DNA of 64,000 nucleotides from CBDEFX01 sp965237635 (lineage in GTDB: Bacteria > Chloroflexota > Dehalococcoidia > Lucifugimonadales > CAUZJF01), in the NCBI GenBank assembly GCA_965237635.1, contig CBDEFX010000001.1:186001-250000 (forward strand), written 5' to 3'. The notes under the pieces were generated by a model. It was not told where the DNA came from. It did not search any database and saw only the letters and a list, made by a program, of their open reading frames with translations. The stretch's first letter is position 1. Every line of letters starts with the position of its first letter. The translations under genes and the position numbers were made by a program. Positions 26,641 through 35,833 of the stretch are shown here, in pieces.

Positions 26641-27516
26641 ATGATCAGGATCTACACCGACGGGTCGTGCGTGGGCAATCCGGGTCCCGGAGGGTGGGCG
26701 GCGATAGTCCTGGAGAACGGTTCCGAGCGCGAGCTCCATGGGAGGCAGGAGCAGACCACCAACAACCGAATGGAGATGCTGGCGGTCATCAAAGGCCTGG
26801 AGGCGGTGCCGGAGCAGTCACAGGTCACCGTGCTGACCGATAGCCAATACGTAATCAACACGATGACGCGAAACTGGAAGCGTCGTGCCAACCAGGACTT
26901 GTGGCTCCGGCTGGACGCCGAGGTAGGCAAGCGTGACGTAGACTGGGAGTGGGTCCGCGGCCACGTTGGAGACTATTACAACGAGAAGGCAGACGAGCTG
27001 GCAAGGCGGGAGTCTAAGATGAACGGCGCAGAGTCCCCTGAGGCGTCGCTTACGCACGTAGACGAGTCGGGCAAGGCACGTATGGTGGACGTCGGCTCCA
27101 AGCCTGAGAGCCACCGAGTGGCCGTTGCCAGGGGGTCGGTCATGATGCGCCCGGAGACGCTGGAGCTTGTCAGGTCCAACGGGCTGGAAAAGGGGGATGT
27201 CCTTGGGTTGGCGCGTGTCGCCGGCTTAATGGGCGCGAAGAGCACCTTCCAGCTGATTCCGCTCTGCCACCCCATCCCACTGGACCAGATATCCGTCGAC
27301 CTCGAGCTGGATGGCCGGCGCAACGCCGTCGAGATCACCGCCACGGTCGAGACCACGTCCAAGACAGGTGTGGAGATGGAGGCCTTGACCGCCGTGAGCG
27401 TGGCCGCTTTGACCGTCTACGATATGTGCAAGAGCGTTGACCGCGGGGTCCGGATAGACGGCATCCGGCTGGTCAGGAAGAGCGGCGGCAGGAGCGGCGA
27501 CGTCGTCCTGGAATAG
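26641..27516 (+). CDS. Ribonuclease HI-MoaC fusion protein
   Basis: One 291-residue frame joins two unrelated enzymes. Residues 1-126 are RNase HI, which cuts RNA in RNA-DNA hybrids; Asp7 (YTDGS), Glu45 (NNRMEM), Asp67 (TDSQY), His108 and Asp118 (KADELARR) are all present. Residues 137-291 are MoaC, the cyclic pyranopterin monophosphate synthase; LTHVDESGKARMVDVG, LIPLCHPIPL and the catalytic Asp261/Lys264 (TVYDMCKSVD) are present. The linker is about ten residues and contains an internal Met127 that could reinitiate MoaC alone, with GGGAG eight bases before it. A TACAAT at 26602-26607 may be its -10 box. Confidence 0.9.
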   Translation: MIRIYTDGSCVGNPGPGGWAAIVLENGSERELHGRQEQTTNNRMEMLAVIKGLEAVPEQSQVTVLTDSQYVINTMTRNWKRRANQDLWLRLDAEVGKRDVDWEWVRGHVGDYYNEKADELARRESKMNGAESPEASLTHVDESGKARMVDVGSKPESHRVAVARGSVMMRPETLELVRSNGLEKGDVLGLARVAGLMGAKSTFQLIPLCHPIPLDQISVDLELDGRRNAVEITATVETTSKTGVEMEALTAVSVAALTVYDMCKSVDRGVRIDGIRLVRKSGGRSGDVVLE

Positions 27517-27530
27517 CCATACATGTGAGC

Positions 27531-29353
27531 ATGGTCTATACCGCCGGAGAGACAAGCACCCTGCGGGTCGACAGCGAGGTCCTGGGAGTTGCTCAGCCCT
27601 GGACGGCTATCCACCGAGGGCTTGAATACCCCGGCGAGGTTATCGTCGCCGAGACCGTGAACGCCGAGTGGGGGCGTCCCCCGGACGGCGATCTTACCTT
27701 CAGAATTGTCCTTTACACAGTCCCGCGCCGGATCCCGGCCGGCCAGATTCGCGATCCACGCATAGCCATGGCGGTACCCAGGCGGGCCGCCGACCCGACC
27801 CGAGCAAGCCTTGGCCGGGAGCTTCAGGCAATCCACGAGGCCAAAGCCCGCTACGTGACCGAAAACGACCCTGATATTCGGGCGGTCCGAAGCTCGATCC
27901 AGGAGCGGGAGACTATACTGCTGGGAGAGCTGTCCCGGCGGGACGCCATCTCCTATTCCCAAGGCCGCATATACACGCACTCCCGCATCTCTCTGAGGCC
28001 GGCCGGTATTTTCGGCGAAGGGATGGTCTCGTCATGGGTCGATAGATTGGCCCAGGGGGCCTCGAGCAGGCCTACCCGACCGCATTATTCGACGAGCTTC
28101 CGAACACCCTGACTGCCGAGGGAATCGAAGCTGTATTTCGAGGACTCTTCCAGAGCGAGCCAGACGCCGTCGAGGTTGCCGGCGTTTTCGGCCCGGCGCT
28201 CGGCCTCACCAGGCCGGAAGCGCCATCCATGTTCGATGCGAGGCGGTGCCGCGCGATCGACCTGATCGTACGCGAGGTAGGTGCGGACGGGGCCGAAATG
28301 CCGGCACAGGACCTGGTCCAACGACTGTGCGCCGGCTACGGCCTCAACGCAGTCTTGCCCTATGCGAGCCTGCTGGTGGATGGGCTGCAGCTCTCCCAAG
28401 ATCCGACGGAGATCGAAAAGCAAGAGCGACTGCTGATAAGTGCGCTGGGAGACCTGGCACAGAGGCTTGAGGCTTCAAGAAAAGCCGTAGTGGCGCTTGC
28501 GGCCAGCCTGGAAGAGGCCCCGGATAAGGCGCTGGCGACAATAGACCGGCTGCAGGTCCTCTGCTCCACCACAAGTCATCCAGGTTTCCACGAAGTAGCG
28601 GAGAATAGTTTTGACGGACTGTCTGGCCTCAGCCAGGCGCTGGAACTTCACGAACGCTTAGAGGAGTTGGCGCGCCTGGCTCCAGCGATCACGCGCTCGC
28701 GGAACTATTTGGCAGAGATGACCTTTGGCCGCGACCATCAGGATCTAGCGATGAGGCGCGATGCCGTCGTGGGGCGGATAGGCCTGGACAGCCTGACGGA
28801 CAATCCGTCGCTGTGGAAGAGCGTCCACGAGGGTTTCGACCGGCTGCGCCGCGAATATGCCAACACCTATCTATCCCACCACGCCCGCTACCACCAAGAG
28901 TCGATAGAGCTGCTCTCACGGCTGGAGGCATCTAGACCCCAGATCGAGGCGGTGGACAGGTTCAATAAGGTCCCGGAGTTCGGCGAGCCTCTGGAGATTG
29001 ACATCCCAACACGATTCGCGGAGCTAATGACCTCCGTCAAAACGTGCACGGTGCCGGAAGACGAGGTATCGCTCGAAGCCGCGCCGTTCTGCCAGGCTTG
29101 CGCGGTCCCGCTGGCCGAAGGGCCTCCCTCGAGGGAGGTGCCAACGCTGTTGGCCAATTTGGACAAGGCGATGCGGGTGTATAACCGGCGACTCAGCTCG
29201 GAGGGCGTTCGCCGGGTCCTCGCCCACCCTATCAAGGAGCAGCTGGACAAGTTCATCAATCTGGTGCAGGTTAGCGACCTGTCGGTCCTGGCAAACGTTC
29301 TCGACGACCAGGTAGTCGAGTTCCTGCGCGGATTCGTGCGCCCCACGCTATGA
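27531..29353 (+). pseudogene. Large uncharacterised gene with a frameshift in a G run
   Basis: Two overlapping frames encode what looks like one protein. The first runs from 27531 to the G5 run at 28055-28059; after it the coding signal moves to the frame ending at 29353. Restoring one G gives 607 residues. The joined part reads ...RLAQGGLEQAYPTALF... and continues ELPNTLTAEGIEAVF. The body is helical and acidic with no signal peptide; it has a CQAC pair near the C-terminus and helices such as LAQRLEASRKAVVALA. I do not recognise the family. The shift may be a real mutation or a sequence error. It abuts moaC upstream and overlaps pth by 4 bases. Confidence 0.75.
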
Positions 29354-29976
29354 GAAAGATGGGCTTGGACATACTCGAGTCGATCCTGGGGAGGAGCGAA
29401 GACCACCCGAAGAGAGGTCTCAAACTGGTAATGGGCCTGGGCAATCCGGGGCAAAAATACGTCCGAACGCGCCACAACGCGGGTTTCTGGTGCGTCGACC
29501 GCCTGGCGGAAGAGAGCGGCATCACCTTTTCGGACCGGCGCCGTCACGCCGCTATAGGCGAAGGGATGATCGCGGAGACGCCAGTTGCGCTCGCCAAGCC
29601 GCGGACGTTTGTGAACGAGAGCGGCAAGGCCGCGACGTTCTTGTTGACACGATACAGGGCCTCGCCTTCCGACCTACTGGTCATCTACGACGAGATGGAC
29701 CTTCCCCCCGGCTTTCTACGGGTCCGCGCTCGCGGTGGCTCCGGAGGGCACAAGGGAATGAAGTCGATCATCGAAGCGGTCGGCACCCAGGAAATCGCAA
29801 GGGTGAGGATCGGCATCGGCCGTCCCTCGATGGCCAGAGACGACATACAGCACGTTCTGGGGACGATGTCACCGGATGAGCGTCTCAAGGCCGATGAGAC
29901 GGTCGAGAGGGCGGCGGAGGCGGTGGTGTCGATACTCACTGAGGGCATCGGCATGGCTATGGAGCGGTTCAACTGA
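29350..29976 (+). CDS. pth: Peptidyl-tRNA hydrolase
   Basis: This 208-residue enzyme recycles tRNA from prematurely released peptidyl-tRNA. Family motifs are MGLGNPGQKY (Asn32), the catalytic His42 in RHNAGF, KPRTFVNESG, LLVIYDEMDLPPG and GGSGGHKGMKSI. The ATG at 29350 overlaps the previous gene's stop (ATGA), giving about 25 residues more at the N-terminus than usual; Met28 (MGLGNPG) is a possible shorter start. Translational coupling to the upstream unknown gene is likely. Confidence 0.92.
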   Translation: MRKMGLDILESILGRSEDHPKRGLKLVMGLGNPGQKYVRTRHNAGFWCVDRLAEESGITFSDRRRHAAIGEGMIAETPVALAKPRTFVNESGKAATFLLTRYRASPSDLLVIYDEMDLPPGFLRVRARGGSGGHKGMKSIIEAVGTQEIARVRIGIGRPSMARDDIQHVLGTMSPDERLKADETVERAAEAVVSILTEGIGMAMERFN

Positions 29977-29989
29977 AGCGGTGGGCGAA

Positions 29990-30034
29990 TCCCCTCATCC
30001 TAACCTTCTCCCGCCTTGGGGAGAAGGGACAAGA
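29990..30034. repeat. Short intergenic repeat
   Basis: CCCCTCATCCTAACCTTCTCCC followed by a GGGGAGAAGGG arm forms a small inverted repeat of the CTCTCCC family. It lies between the convergent pth and kelch-lipoprotein genes and may help transcription end. Confidence 0.5.
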
Positions 30035-30120
30035 GCGCTCCCAAGGTTACTATCCCTTTCAGTCCGCTCTGTGGAAGTAAGGTTGCTCACCAAGAATATG
30101 GAGTCCGCAAGGAAAGCCGG

Positions 30121-32376
30121 TCAAGGTGAGAAGAGCTCCACGGTGGCGAGAGATCGGTTGTTTCTGCCATCGCCCCCCACGATGAGCACGCTGCCGTCAT
30201 CGAGTAGCGTCGTGGTATGTTCGCGACGCGCATCTGCCAGTCTTCCAGCGTTGCTCCACTCGCCAGTCGTCGGGTCGTACTGGATCGCTAGAGTAGACCC
30301 GCTGGACCCACCCAGCACAAGCACGATTCCATTCTCGAACACCACTACGCCCGGTCCGATCCGGTTTGTTAGGAGGTCCGTATCGGTGATTGGTCCGGTG
30401 AAGGACCAGGTCCCCGAGACCGGGTCGTAAAGCTCTTCAGAGGTACGAGACTGGACGGTGACCGCCTCCGTGGTCGGTATCCTTCCACCCACGAGCATGA
30501 CGGTGCCGTCTGGCAGTGTGACCACTCCGGGTTTGACGGCCCTTCGTGACAACGTCCCGGCAGACGACCACTCGCCGGTAAAAGGGTCGTATATCTCTGT
30601 CGAGTCGCCGGCGCCGGCCACAGCGAGCACCCTGCCGTCCTCTAACACGACTGCCCGGTGGTCTCCTCGCGGGTGCTCCATGCTGCCGGTCGGCGACCAT
30701 TCGCCGGTGGACGGATCGTATAGCTCGGCCGTGGCTACTCTTTGGCCGCTGTCCCCGCCAGCCACAAGTACCCTTCCGTCATCCAGCTGTGTCGTGGTGT
30801 GTGCCCACCGGGGCTCTGTCATGCTCGCTATCGACGACCAGGTCCGCGTTTCAGGGTCGTAAATCTCCGCCGTGTCACGATAGACCGTGACACGTTCCTC
30901 ACCTGCGGCGACGACGGCGAGGCCTCCCGTGACCAATACACGGCCATCGGCCATCAAGACCGCCGAATGTCCGGCGCGGGTCTCCGACATGCCGCCGGCC
31001 GGCGACCACGAGCTGGTCGATGGGTCGTAGGTTTCCGCCGAGTTGCTAAACGTAGGCGTAGCTTCGGTAAGCGCTCTGCCCCCGGTCACGAGCACTTCCC
31101 CGTTAGGGAGAAGCGTCGCGGTGTGCAGTGCGCGCGGTATTGACAGTCTCGGTGCGGTGGACCAGGCGCCAGCGAACGGTCCCGAGACCCATCTCCCGGT
31201 GTTCGAGTCGAAGATATCGACCTGCTGGACCGGTATCTGGGCGCCTACACCGCCGGCAACGACTACCCGGCCGTCCCTAAGCAACGTTGCCGTGTGCTCG
31301 ACTCGTCCGAGCTCCATTTCGCCGGCAGGTGACCAGGTGCCGATGGACGGGTCGTAGATCTCGACCGAATCTATATCCGGGCCTCCTCCCGTGACGAGTA
31401 CGCGGCCATCGGGAAGCGTTGTCGCCTCCTGGCCTTGACGCGCCAGCTCCATGCTTCCCGACATCTCCCAGCTTCCAGTAACAGGATCGTAGATCTCGGC
31501 GACAGTGTCCTCCAAGTTGCCACCGGTGACCATGACCCGGCCGTCGGGAAGAAGATTCGACGTGTGGGTCGATCTTTGGACCTCCATCGAGCCGGCCGGC
31601 GACCACGACTCCGTCACCGGGTCATAGACCTCGGCCGACCTGTATATTCCCACGAGGCCACCGGCACTTCCTCCGCTAACCAGGACCCTTCCATCCTCGA
31701 GCAGTGTCGCCGCCTGGACGCCACGCGGGTGTGCCATACTGCCAGTCGGGGTCCATTGGCCATCAGAGGGGTCGAACAGCTCTGCCGTGGTAAGAGGCTC
31801 CCCTAACGCCGAGAGGCCACCGGCAACGAGTACCTTGCCGTCTTGCAGCAGGGTGACTGTATGGGAGCCGCGGGCCGCAACCATTCGGCCTGTCGCCGAC
31901 CACCGGTCGGTCGCCGGGTCGTACAATTCAGCTGAATTGATACTGCTGATCTCACCTATTCCGCCGACTATAAGCACCTTACCGTCTTCGAGCAGCGTCG
32001 CCGTATGGAACGTGCGGGAGACCCGCATCGCCTCAACCGGTGTCCATATGTCCGCTATCGGGCTATAGACCTCGACCAGAGGGACGGGCCCGATTAGGTC
32101 AGCGCCTCCGGTAACCATCACCCTGCCGTCGTTGAGCAGGACTGCGGCATGCGCCTGACGCGGGTGGTTCATGTTCCGCTCGCTGGTGGAGGGCTCCTCC
32201 GCAACGGGAAAGGCGCGAGTCCTTTCCACCGGAGGCGTGGGCTCCACCGTGCGACCGGAGGTTCCTATCGGGGTTGCCGACTCGCCTGACTCCCCACCGC
32301 ATGCAGCGAGCACGGCGGCCAACAGCAGGACCAACCAGAGAGCGCGGAGGGGCGACTTTTTGCGCCTAGTGAGCAT
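30121..32376 (-). CDS. Kelch-repeat lipoprotein (14 repeats)
   Basis: This 751-residue exported protein has a signal peptide with lipobox (LLAAVLAAC, Cys26). The body is built from about 14 kelch-type motifs of the form HTATLLxDGRVLVTGG ... AEIYDPxTGxWSPTGSM. Fourteen repeats suggest two seven-bladed beta-propellers, as in galactose-oxidase-like proteins, though no copper site is evident. The ATG at 32376 is chosen because the signal peptide begins there; the long upstream extension to 32814 is repeat-derived. Such surface propellers usually bind proteins or glycans. It is transcribed away from the metalloprotease gene. Confidence 0.87.
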   Translation of the reverse strand: MLTRRKKSPLRALWLVLLLAAVLAACGGESGESATPIGTSGRTVEPTPPVERTRAFPVAEEPSTSERNMNHPRQAHAAVLLNDGRVMVTGGADLIGPVPLVEVYSPIADIWTPVEAMRVSRTFHTATLLEDGKVLIVGGIGEISSINSAELYDPATDRWSATGRMVAARGSHTVTLLQDGKVLVAGGLSALGEPLTTAELFDPSDGQWTPTGSMAHPRGVQAATLLEDGRVLVSGGSAGGLVGIYRSAEVYDPVTESWSPAGSMEVQRSTHTSNLLPDGRVMVTGGNLEDTVAEIYDPVTGSWEMSGSMELARQGQEATTLPDGRVLVTGGGPDIDSVEIYDPSIGTWSPAGEMELGRVEHTATLLRDGRVVVAGGVGAQIPVQQVDIFDSNTGRWVSGPFAGAWSTAPRLSIPRALHTATLLPNGEVLVTGGRALTEATPTFSNSAETYDPSTSSWSPAGGMSETRAGHSAVLMADGRVLVTGGLAVVAAGEERVTVYRDTAEIYDPETRTWSSIASMTEPRWAHTTTQLDDGRVLVAGGDSGQRVATAELYDPSTGEWSPTGSMEHPRGDHRAVVLEDGRVLAVAGAGDSTEIYDPFTGEWSSAGTLSRRAVKPGVVTLPDGTVMLVGGRIPTTEAVTVQSRTSEELYDPVSGTWSFTGPITDTDLLTNRIGPGVVVFENGIVLVLGGSSGSTLAIQYDPTTGEWSNAGRLADARREHTTTLLDDGSVLIVGGDGRNNRSLATVELFSP

Positions 32377-32937
32377 GGCGTCAAGAACCTTTGGTGCGGT
32401 GTAGCTGAAGATGGAGCGTTGAGCGAAAGTGGAGATATCTTGTGCCGCGTTTCCGAATGAAGACATCTGCAATGAGGTATACGTGCGAAGTTTAGAGTGG
32501 GATTCGGGGTATTTGATGGCGGGCCACGGAGACTGTGGCCTAGGGTCGATTGTAGCACCGCGTATGTGGCCGGTCAACGCGCATAGTCGCGGACGGAAGC
32601 CGAGGGCGCACGGCCTTACGCCCCTACAGCGGCAGCACTCAGAATCCCCCTGTCGGTTGCCATAGTATCCCGAAAGATGAAAAGGACAATCTATGTCTCC
32701 CTGAGTCCCGATTCGGCATCGGGACGAAGGGCCTGGGGAGGTGGGGCTTCGACAGCAATCGCAGCCAGTTGGAATCTGAAACCCCACCCCAGGTTCCTCG
32801 CCCCGACGCGGCATCGGGACTCGGAAAAAACATGTTTCCTACTTGCATAGCGATGACCTTGCGGGTGTTCAGGGCGGCTAGACTTGGCTTCTGATATTCT
32901 GACATGGTGAGCGGGACGCAGATCGTCATTGGAGCAG
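32377..32937. other. 561-bp intergenic region between divergent lipoprotein genes
   Basis: No gene is supported here. It holds the upstream regions of the kelch lipoprotein (minus) and the metalloprotease (plus), plus the inverted-repeat element at 32692-32831. Confidence 0.6.
32692..32831. repeat. Intergenic inverted-repeat element with two palindromes
   Basis: It contains TCTCCCTGAGTCCCG, the palindrome GTCCCGATTCGGCATCGGGAC (32705-32725), GAAGGGCCTGGGGAGGTGG, CCACCCCAGG and a second palindrome half at 32801-32820. Same family as the elements at 6483, 16572 and 19707. Confidence 0.65.
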
Positions 32938-34242
32938 ATGAATCCTCGTCGACCTGAACCAGCTGTGTGTCGTTACTTGGGCGTGTTGTGCACGGGGGCG
33001 TGGCTCATACTTGCGGTAGGCTGCGCTAGTCAGCCGACTGCCATGGACGCCACACCGACACCACGGACCGGCCCGTTGGCCTCTGCCTTGCCAATGGCCA
33101 CGCCGACGACGGCGGTGCCGAGCCCCCAGGTCGTTTCACCGTCTCCCACGCCATCACCTGAGCCGCTGGGTGGAGGTGTTGCCCCCGAGCCGCCCGAGCG
33201 AGACCTGGTAGACCTGGCCAGGAGGTTGCGGCCGGACTTGGGCGAGCCTCTAGCCGGTGCCACTCCCGGACAATCTGTCACTTATGACGTGGGTCACACC
33301 GACACGTTCTTCGTGATCGATCTTGTTGGCCGAAGTGTCAGTTCCGTAAGGGCCACTCTCAAGGTTGTCAGCGAGCACGGCTATTGGTATACCGATGACG
33401 CGGCTCAAGTCCCATCCGACTCTCTCGAAGAGGCGGCTGAGGCTTTCGAGGACACTATCTATCCGGTCGTGACCAGGTTGTTCGGCGACTTCCAAGGACC
33501 TGAGGCTGACCAGCGGCTGACTGTCCTTCACACTCCGCTCCGACGGTTGAGCGGGTACTATAGCTCTCTTGACGAGTATCCAAGCCAGGTCCACCCGAAT
33601 AGCAATCAGCGCAGGATGCTGTACATGGACAGCGAGAGCCTGGAGGCGGGCACGCCTCTCTACCTGGGCGTCCTTGCCCACGAGCTCCAGCACGCGCTGC
33701 ACTGGACCGCGGACCAAGGAGAGGACGCCTGGGTGAACGAGGGCATGTCGGAGGTGGCAAAGGAGATAGCCGGGTACGAAGCCTCGTTTGTTGGCTCGTT
33801 CCTGGAGAGACCGTCCACCCAGCTGGACTACTGGCCTGACCAGGTAGGCCAGAGCGCGCCCAATTACGGAGCGGCCACGCTGTTCCTGAAGTTCCTGGTC
33901 CACCACTACGGCGGGGATGAGGGCCTGAGGTCGTTGGTCAGAGAGCCGATGGACGGTATCAGGGGTGTCGAGTCCTACCTGGCAGCCTACGGGAAGACGT
34001 TCCTAGATGTCTTCGGAGACTGGGTGGTCGCCAACTACCTCGGTGCGGAGGACGGGCAGTACAGCTACGGAGATGCTGAGGTCCAGATCGATGAGGTCGA
34101 GGCCATGACTGCGTACGGTCTGAAGACCGACGTCCTTCCGCAGTTCTCCGCCGGTTACATTGACCTGCGGCTCGATGGTGACGTACTGGCTGAGTTCCAA
34201 GGCGACATCCTGACGGCCCAGGTGCCGACCCAATGCCGGTAA
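32938..34242 (+). pseudogene. Zinc-metalloprotease-like lipoprotein, 3' end cut off by IS66
   Basis: The product has a lipoprotein signal (ILAVGC), a Pro/Thr-rich linker, then a catalytic domain with the zinc motif HELQH (LAHELQHALHW) and WVNEGMSE, in which Glu is a likely third ligand. This fits gluzincin proteases related to immune inhibitor A/M6-type enzymes. The frame runs into the IS66-family element at 34239, and the stop codon lies in its terminal repeat, so a C-terminal beta-sandwich domain may be missing. The missing end is not found on the other side of the element. ATG at 32938 follows GGAGCAG; TTG at 32929 is also possible. Confidence 0.75.
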
Positions 34243-35683
34243 CTGTTCAGAGTTGAGGGGAAACGAGCAGGTTGCGGCAGTGGAGGAGTGGGTTAAAGTC
34301 GTTGGCCCTCCAGGTGCCAAAGAGGGATGCGAGAGCCATTTTGGTGTTGGCGCCCCGTTCAGAGCGAGTGCCGCCGCTGATCTTACGGCTGACCACCAGG
34401 TGCCGTAAGCTCCGTTCAGCCGCATTGTTCTCGGGTGGCACACCCGGGTGGGAAACGAAGACGAACAGTTCCTTGATGAACCGTTCTATGCGCCGGCAGA
34501 GCTTGGCTTGAGGCGCAGTATCGTCGTTGGAGAAGGGCTGGCACAGCGACAGCAGAAGTTTCTCCAGCATCAACTGGTTGGGAGATGCTGACGGGTGTGA
34601 GCCAGACGCCGGTCGGCTGCGGGCGTCAGTGCACGCCTTTGCCCGGTCATAGAGTTGGCGCACCGCTGTAGCCCATAGGGCGAGGCCCATGTCTTGAGGG
34701 TACAACGCCTCAAGCTCATTGATGTCCCGCAACAAGTGTACCCAGCAGCGCTGCTTGAGGCCGGGGTAGTGACTGTATGCAGCGTAGAAGTCACTCACCA
34801 GCACTCCGCTGAAAAGTCTGCTCTCGCCCTGACCGGGGGACTCGCCCAACACCTCGTCCACCACACCCTTGCCGCGGCCACGGCGTAGGAAGTATCGCTC
34901 CGTGGGAGTGCTGAAGGTCCAGACATAGCCGTTGGCCCCATCCTGCCGCCAGCCGGTCTCATCCGCATGCACTACCGGAGAGCCACGTATGCGCTCCAGC
35001 ATCTCAGCCACTACCGGTTGGGCCCGTTGGGCCGTGGCGTGTACTACGTCAATGATGGCGCCCACGCTCAGCTCCAACTGATGTACCGTTTGCAGGTACC
35101 ACTGGATGCTCCTCACCGGCAGCCGCCCCTCTTCTCGCAGCGTAACAATAAGGCTCACCAGGTTGACCCCCAAGCGCCGCCGCCCCATTGCTAAGCCCTC
35201 CAACGGCTCTTGAGGCAACCGCCGCTTGTCGCACAGCGGACATATCCGGGCCACAAAGACGTGCTCGATCACCTCTGCTGGCACCATCGGAAGCTCGATG
35301 ACTTCTCGTGTCCGCTGAACCCAGCCGCCTGACAGGCCCGTCCCGCACTCCGGGCACGACTCAGGAGCATGTATCACCCGCTGCGTGGGTTCCATCCGCC
35401 GTCGGGCAAAGCCGTGGAGACGACGCTTACGGGGTCCGTTCCTCTCAGGCTGATGCCGCTTGACGAACCGCTTGTTGCCCGGCATCCCTGCGGTCGGGCC
35501 GCGGATGCTCAGCTGAGCATCCAACTCCTCTACACGCTGCCGCAACTCGGCTATCACCGCCAGCAGCGTCTCACGGCTCGCACTCTGCAGGTCTACTTCA
35601 GCTTCCACCTCTCCCTTATGACATCACTGCCACTCGCAACGCTAGGGGGTCTTAGGTTCATCCCTTTAAGTCTGAACAGTTAC
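34239..35683 (-). mobile_element. IS66-family element (single-gene, ISBst12-like)
   Basis: The 1,445-bp element has inverted termini GTAACTGTTCAGA / TCTGAACAGTTAC and one transposase gene. The small TnpA/TnpB genes of classical IS66 are absent, as in the ISBst12 subgroup. The flanking octamers CAATGCCG and GGTCCACT differ, so the expected 8-bp duplication is missing. This suggests a deletion next to the element. Confidence 0.88.
34247..35608 (-). CDS. IS66-family transposase
   Basis: This 453-residue transposase has an N-terminal coiled-coil (LLAVIAELRQRVEELDAQL), a Cys4-type zinc-binding segment (CPECGTG ... CPLCDKR) and a DDE core with VHADETGWRQ, VLVSDFYAAY and PENNAAERSLR. The last motif supplies the catalytic glutamate. 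All are typical of IS66 TnpC. Confidence 0.93.
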   Translation of the reverse strand: MEAEVDLQSASRETLLAVIAELRQRVEELDAQLSIRGPTAGMPGNKRFVKRHQPERNGPRKRRLHGFARRRMEPTQRVIHAPESCPECGTGLSGGWVQRTREVIELPMVPAEVIEHVFVARICPLCDKRRLPQEPLEGLAMGRRRLGVNLVSLIVTLREEGRLPVRSIQWYLQTVHQLELSVGAIIDVVHATAQRAQPVVAEMLERIRGSPVVHADETGWRQDGANGYVWTFSTPTERYFLRRGRGKGVVDEVLGESPGQGESRLFSGVLVSDFYAAYSHYPGLKQRCWVHLLRDINELEALYPQDMGLALWATAVRQLYDRAKACTDARSRPASGSHPSASPNQLMLEKLLLSLCQPFSNDDTAPQAKLCRRIERFIKELFVFVSHPGVPPENNAAERSLRHLVVSRKISGGTRSERGANTKMALASLFGTWRANDFNPLLHCRNLLVSPQL

Positions 35684-35684
35684 G

Positions 35685-35833
35685 GTCCACTACTTCCCAA
35701 CGATGGGTGCAGACAGTGGGGGGTTCATGCTAGCCGACCTGGACAGCCTTCTTGCGCACCTGAACATAGTGAGCCTCGTGACTGTGGTCAGGCCCAACGA
35801 ACTTTTCATCACCGAGGGAGGTTACGTCAATAG
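35685..35833 (+). other. Orphan coding-like fragment between IS66 and IS256 elements
   Basis: These ~150 bases between two elements keep an open plus frame reading VHYFPTMGADSGGF ... LAHLNIVSLVTVVRPN ... FITEGGYVN, with coding-like composition. I do not recognise the family, and it does not obviously continue the metalloprotease at 32938. It is probably a remnant of a gene lost by IS-mediated deletion. Confidence 0.45.
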
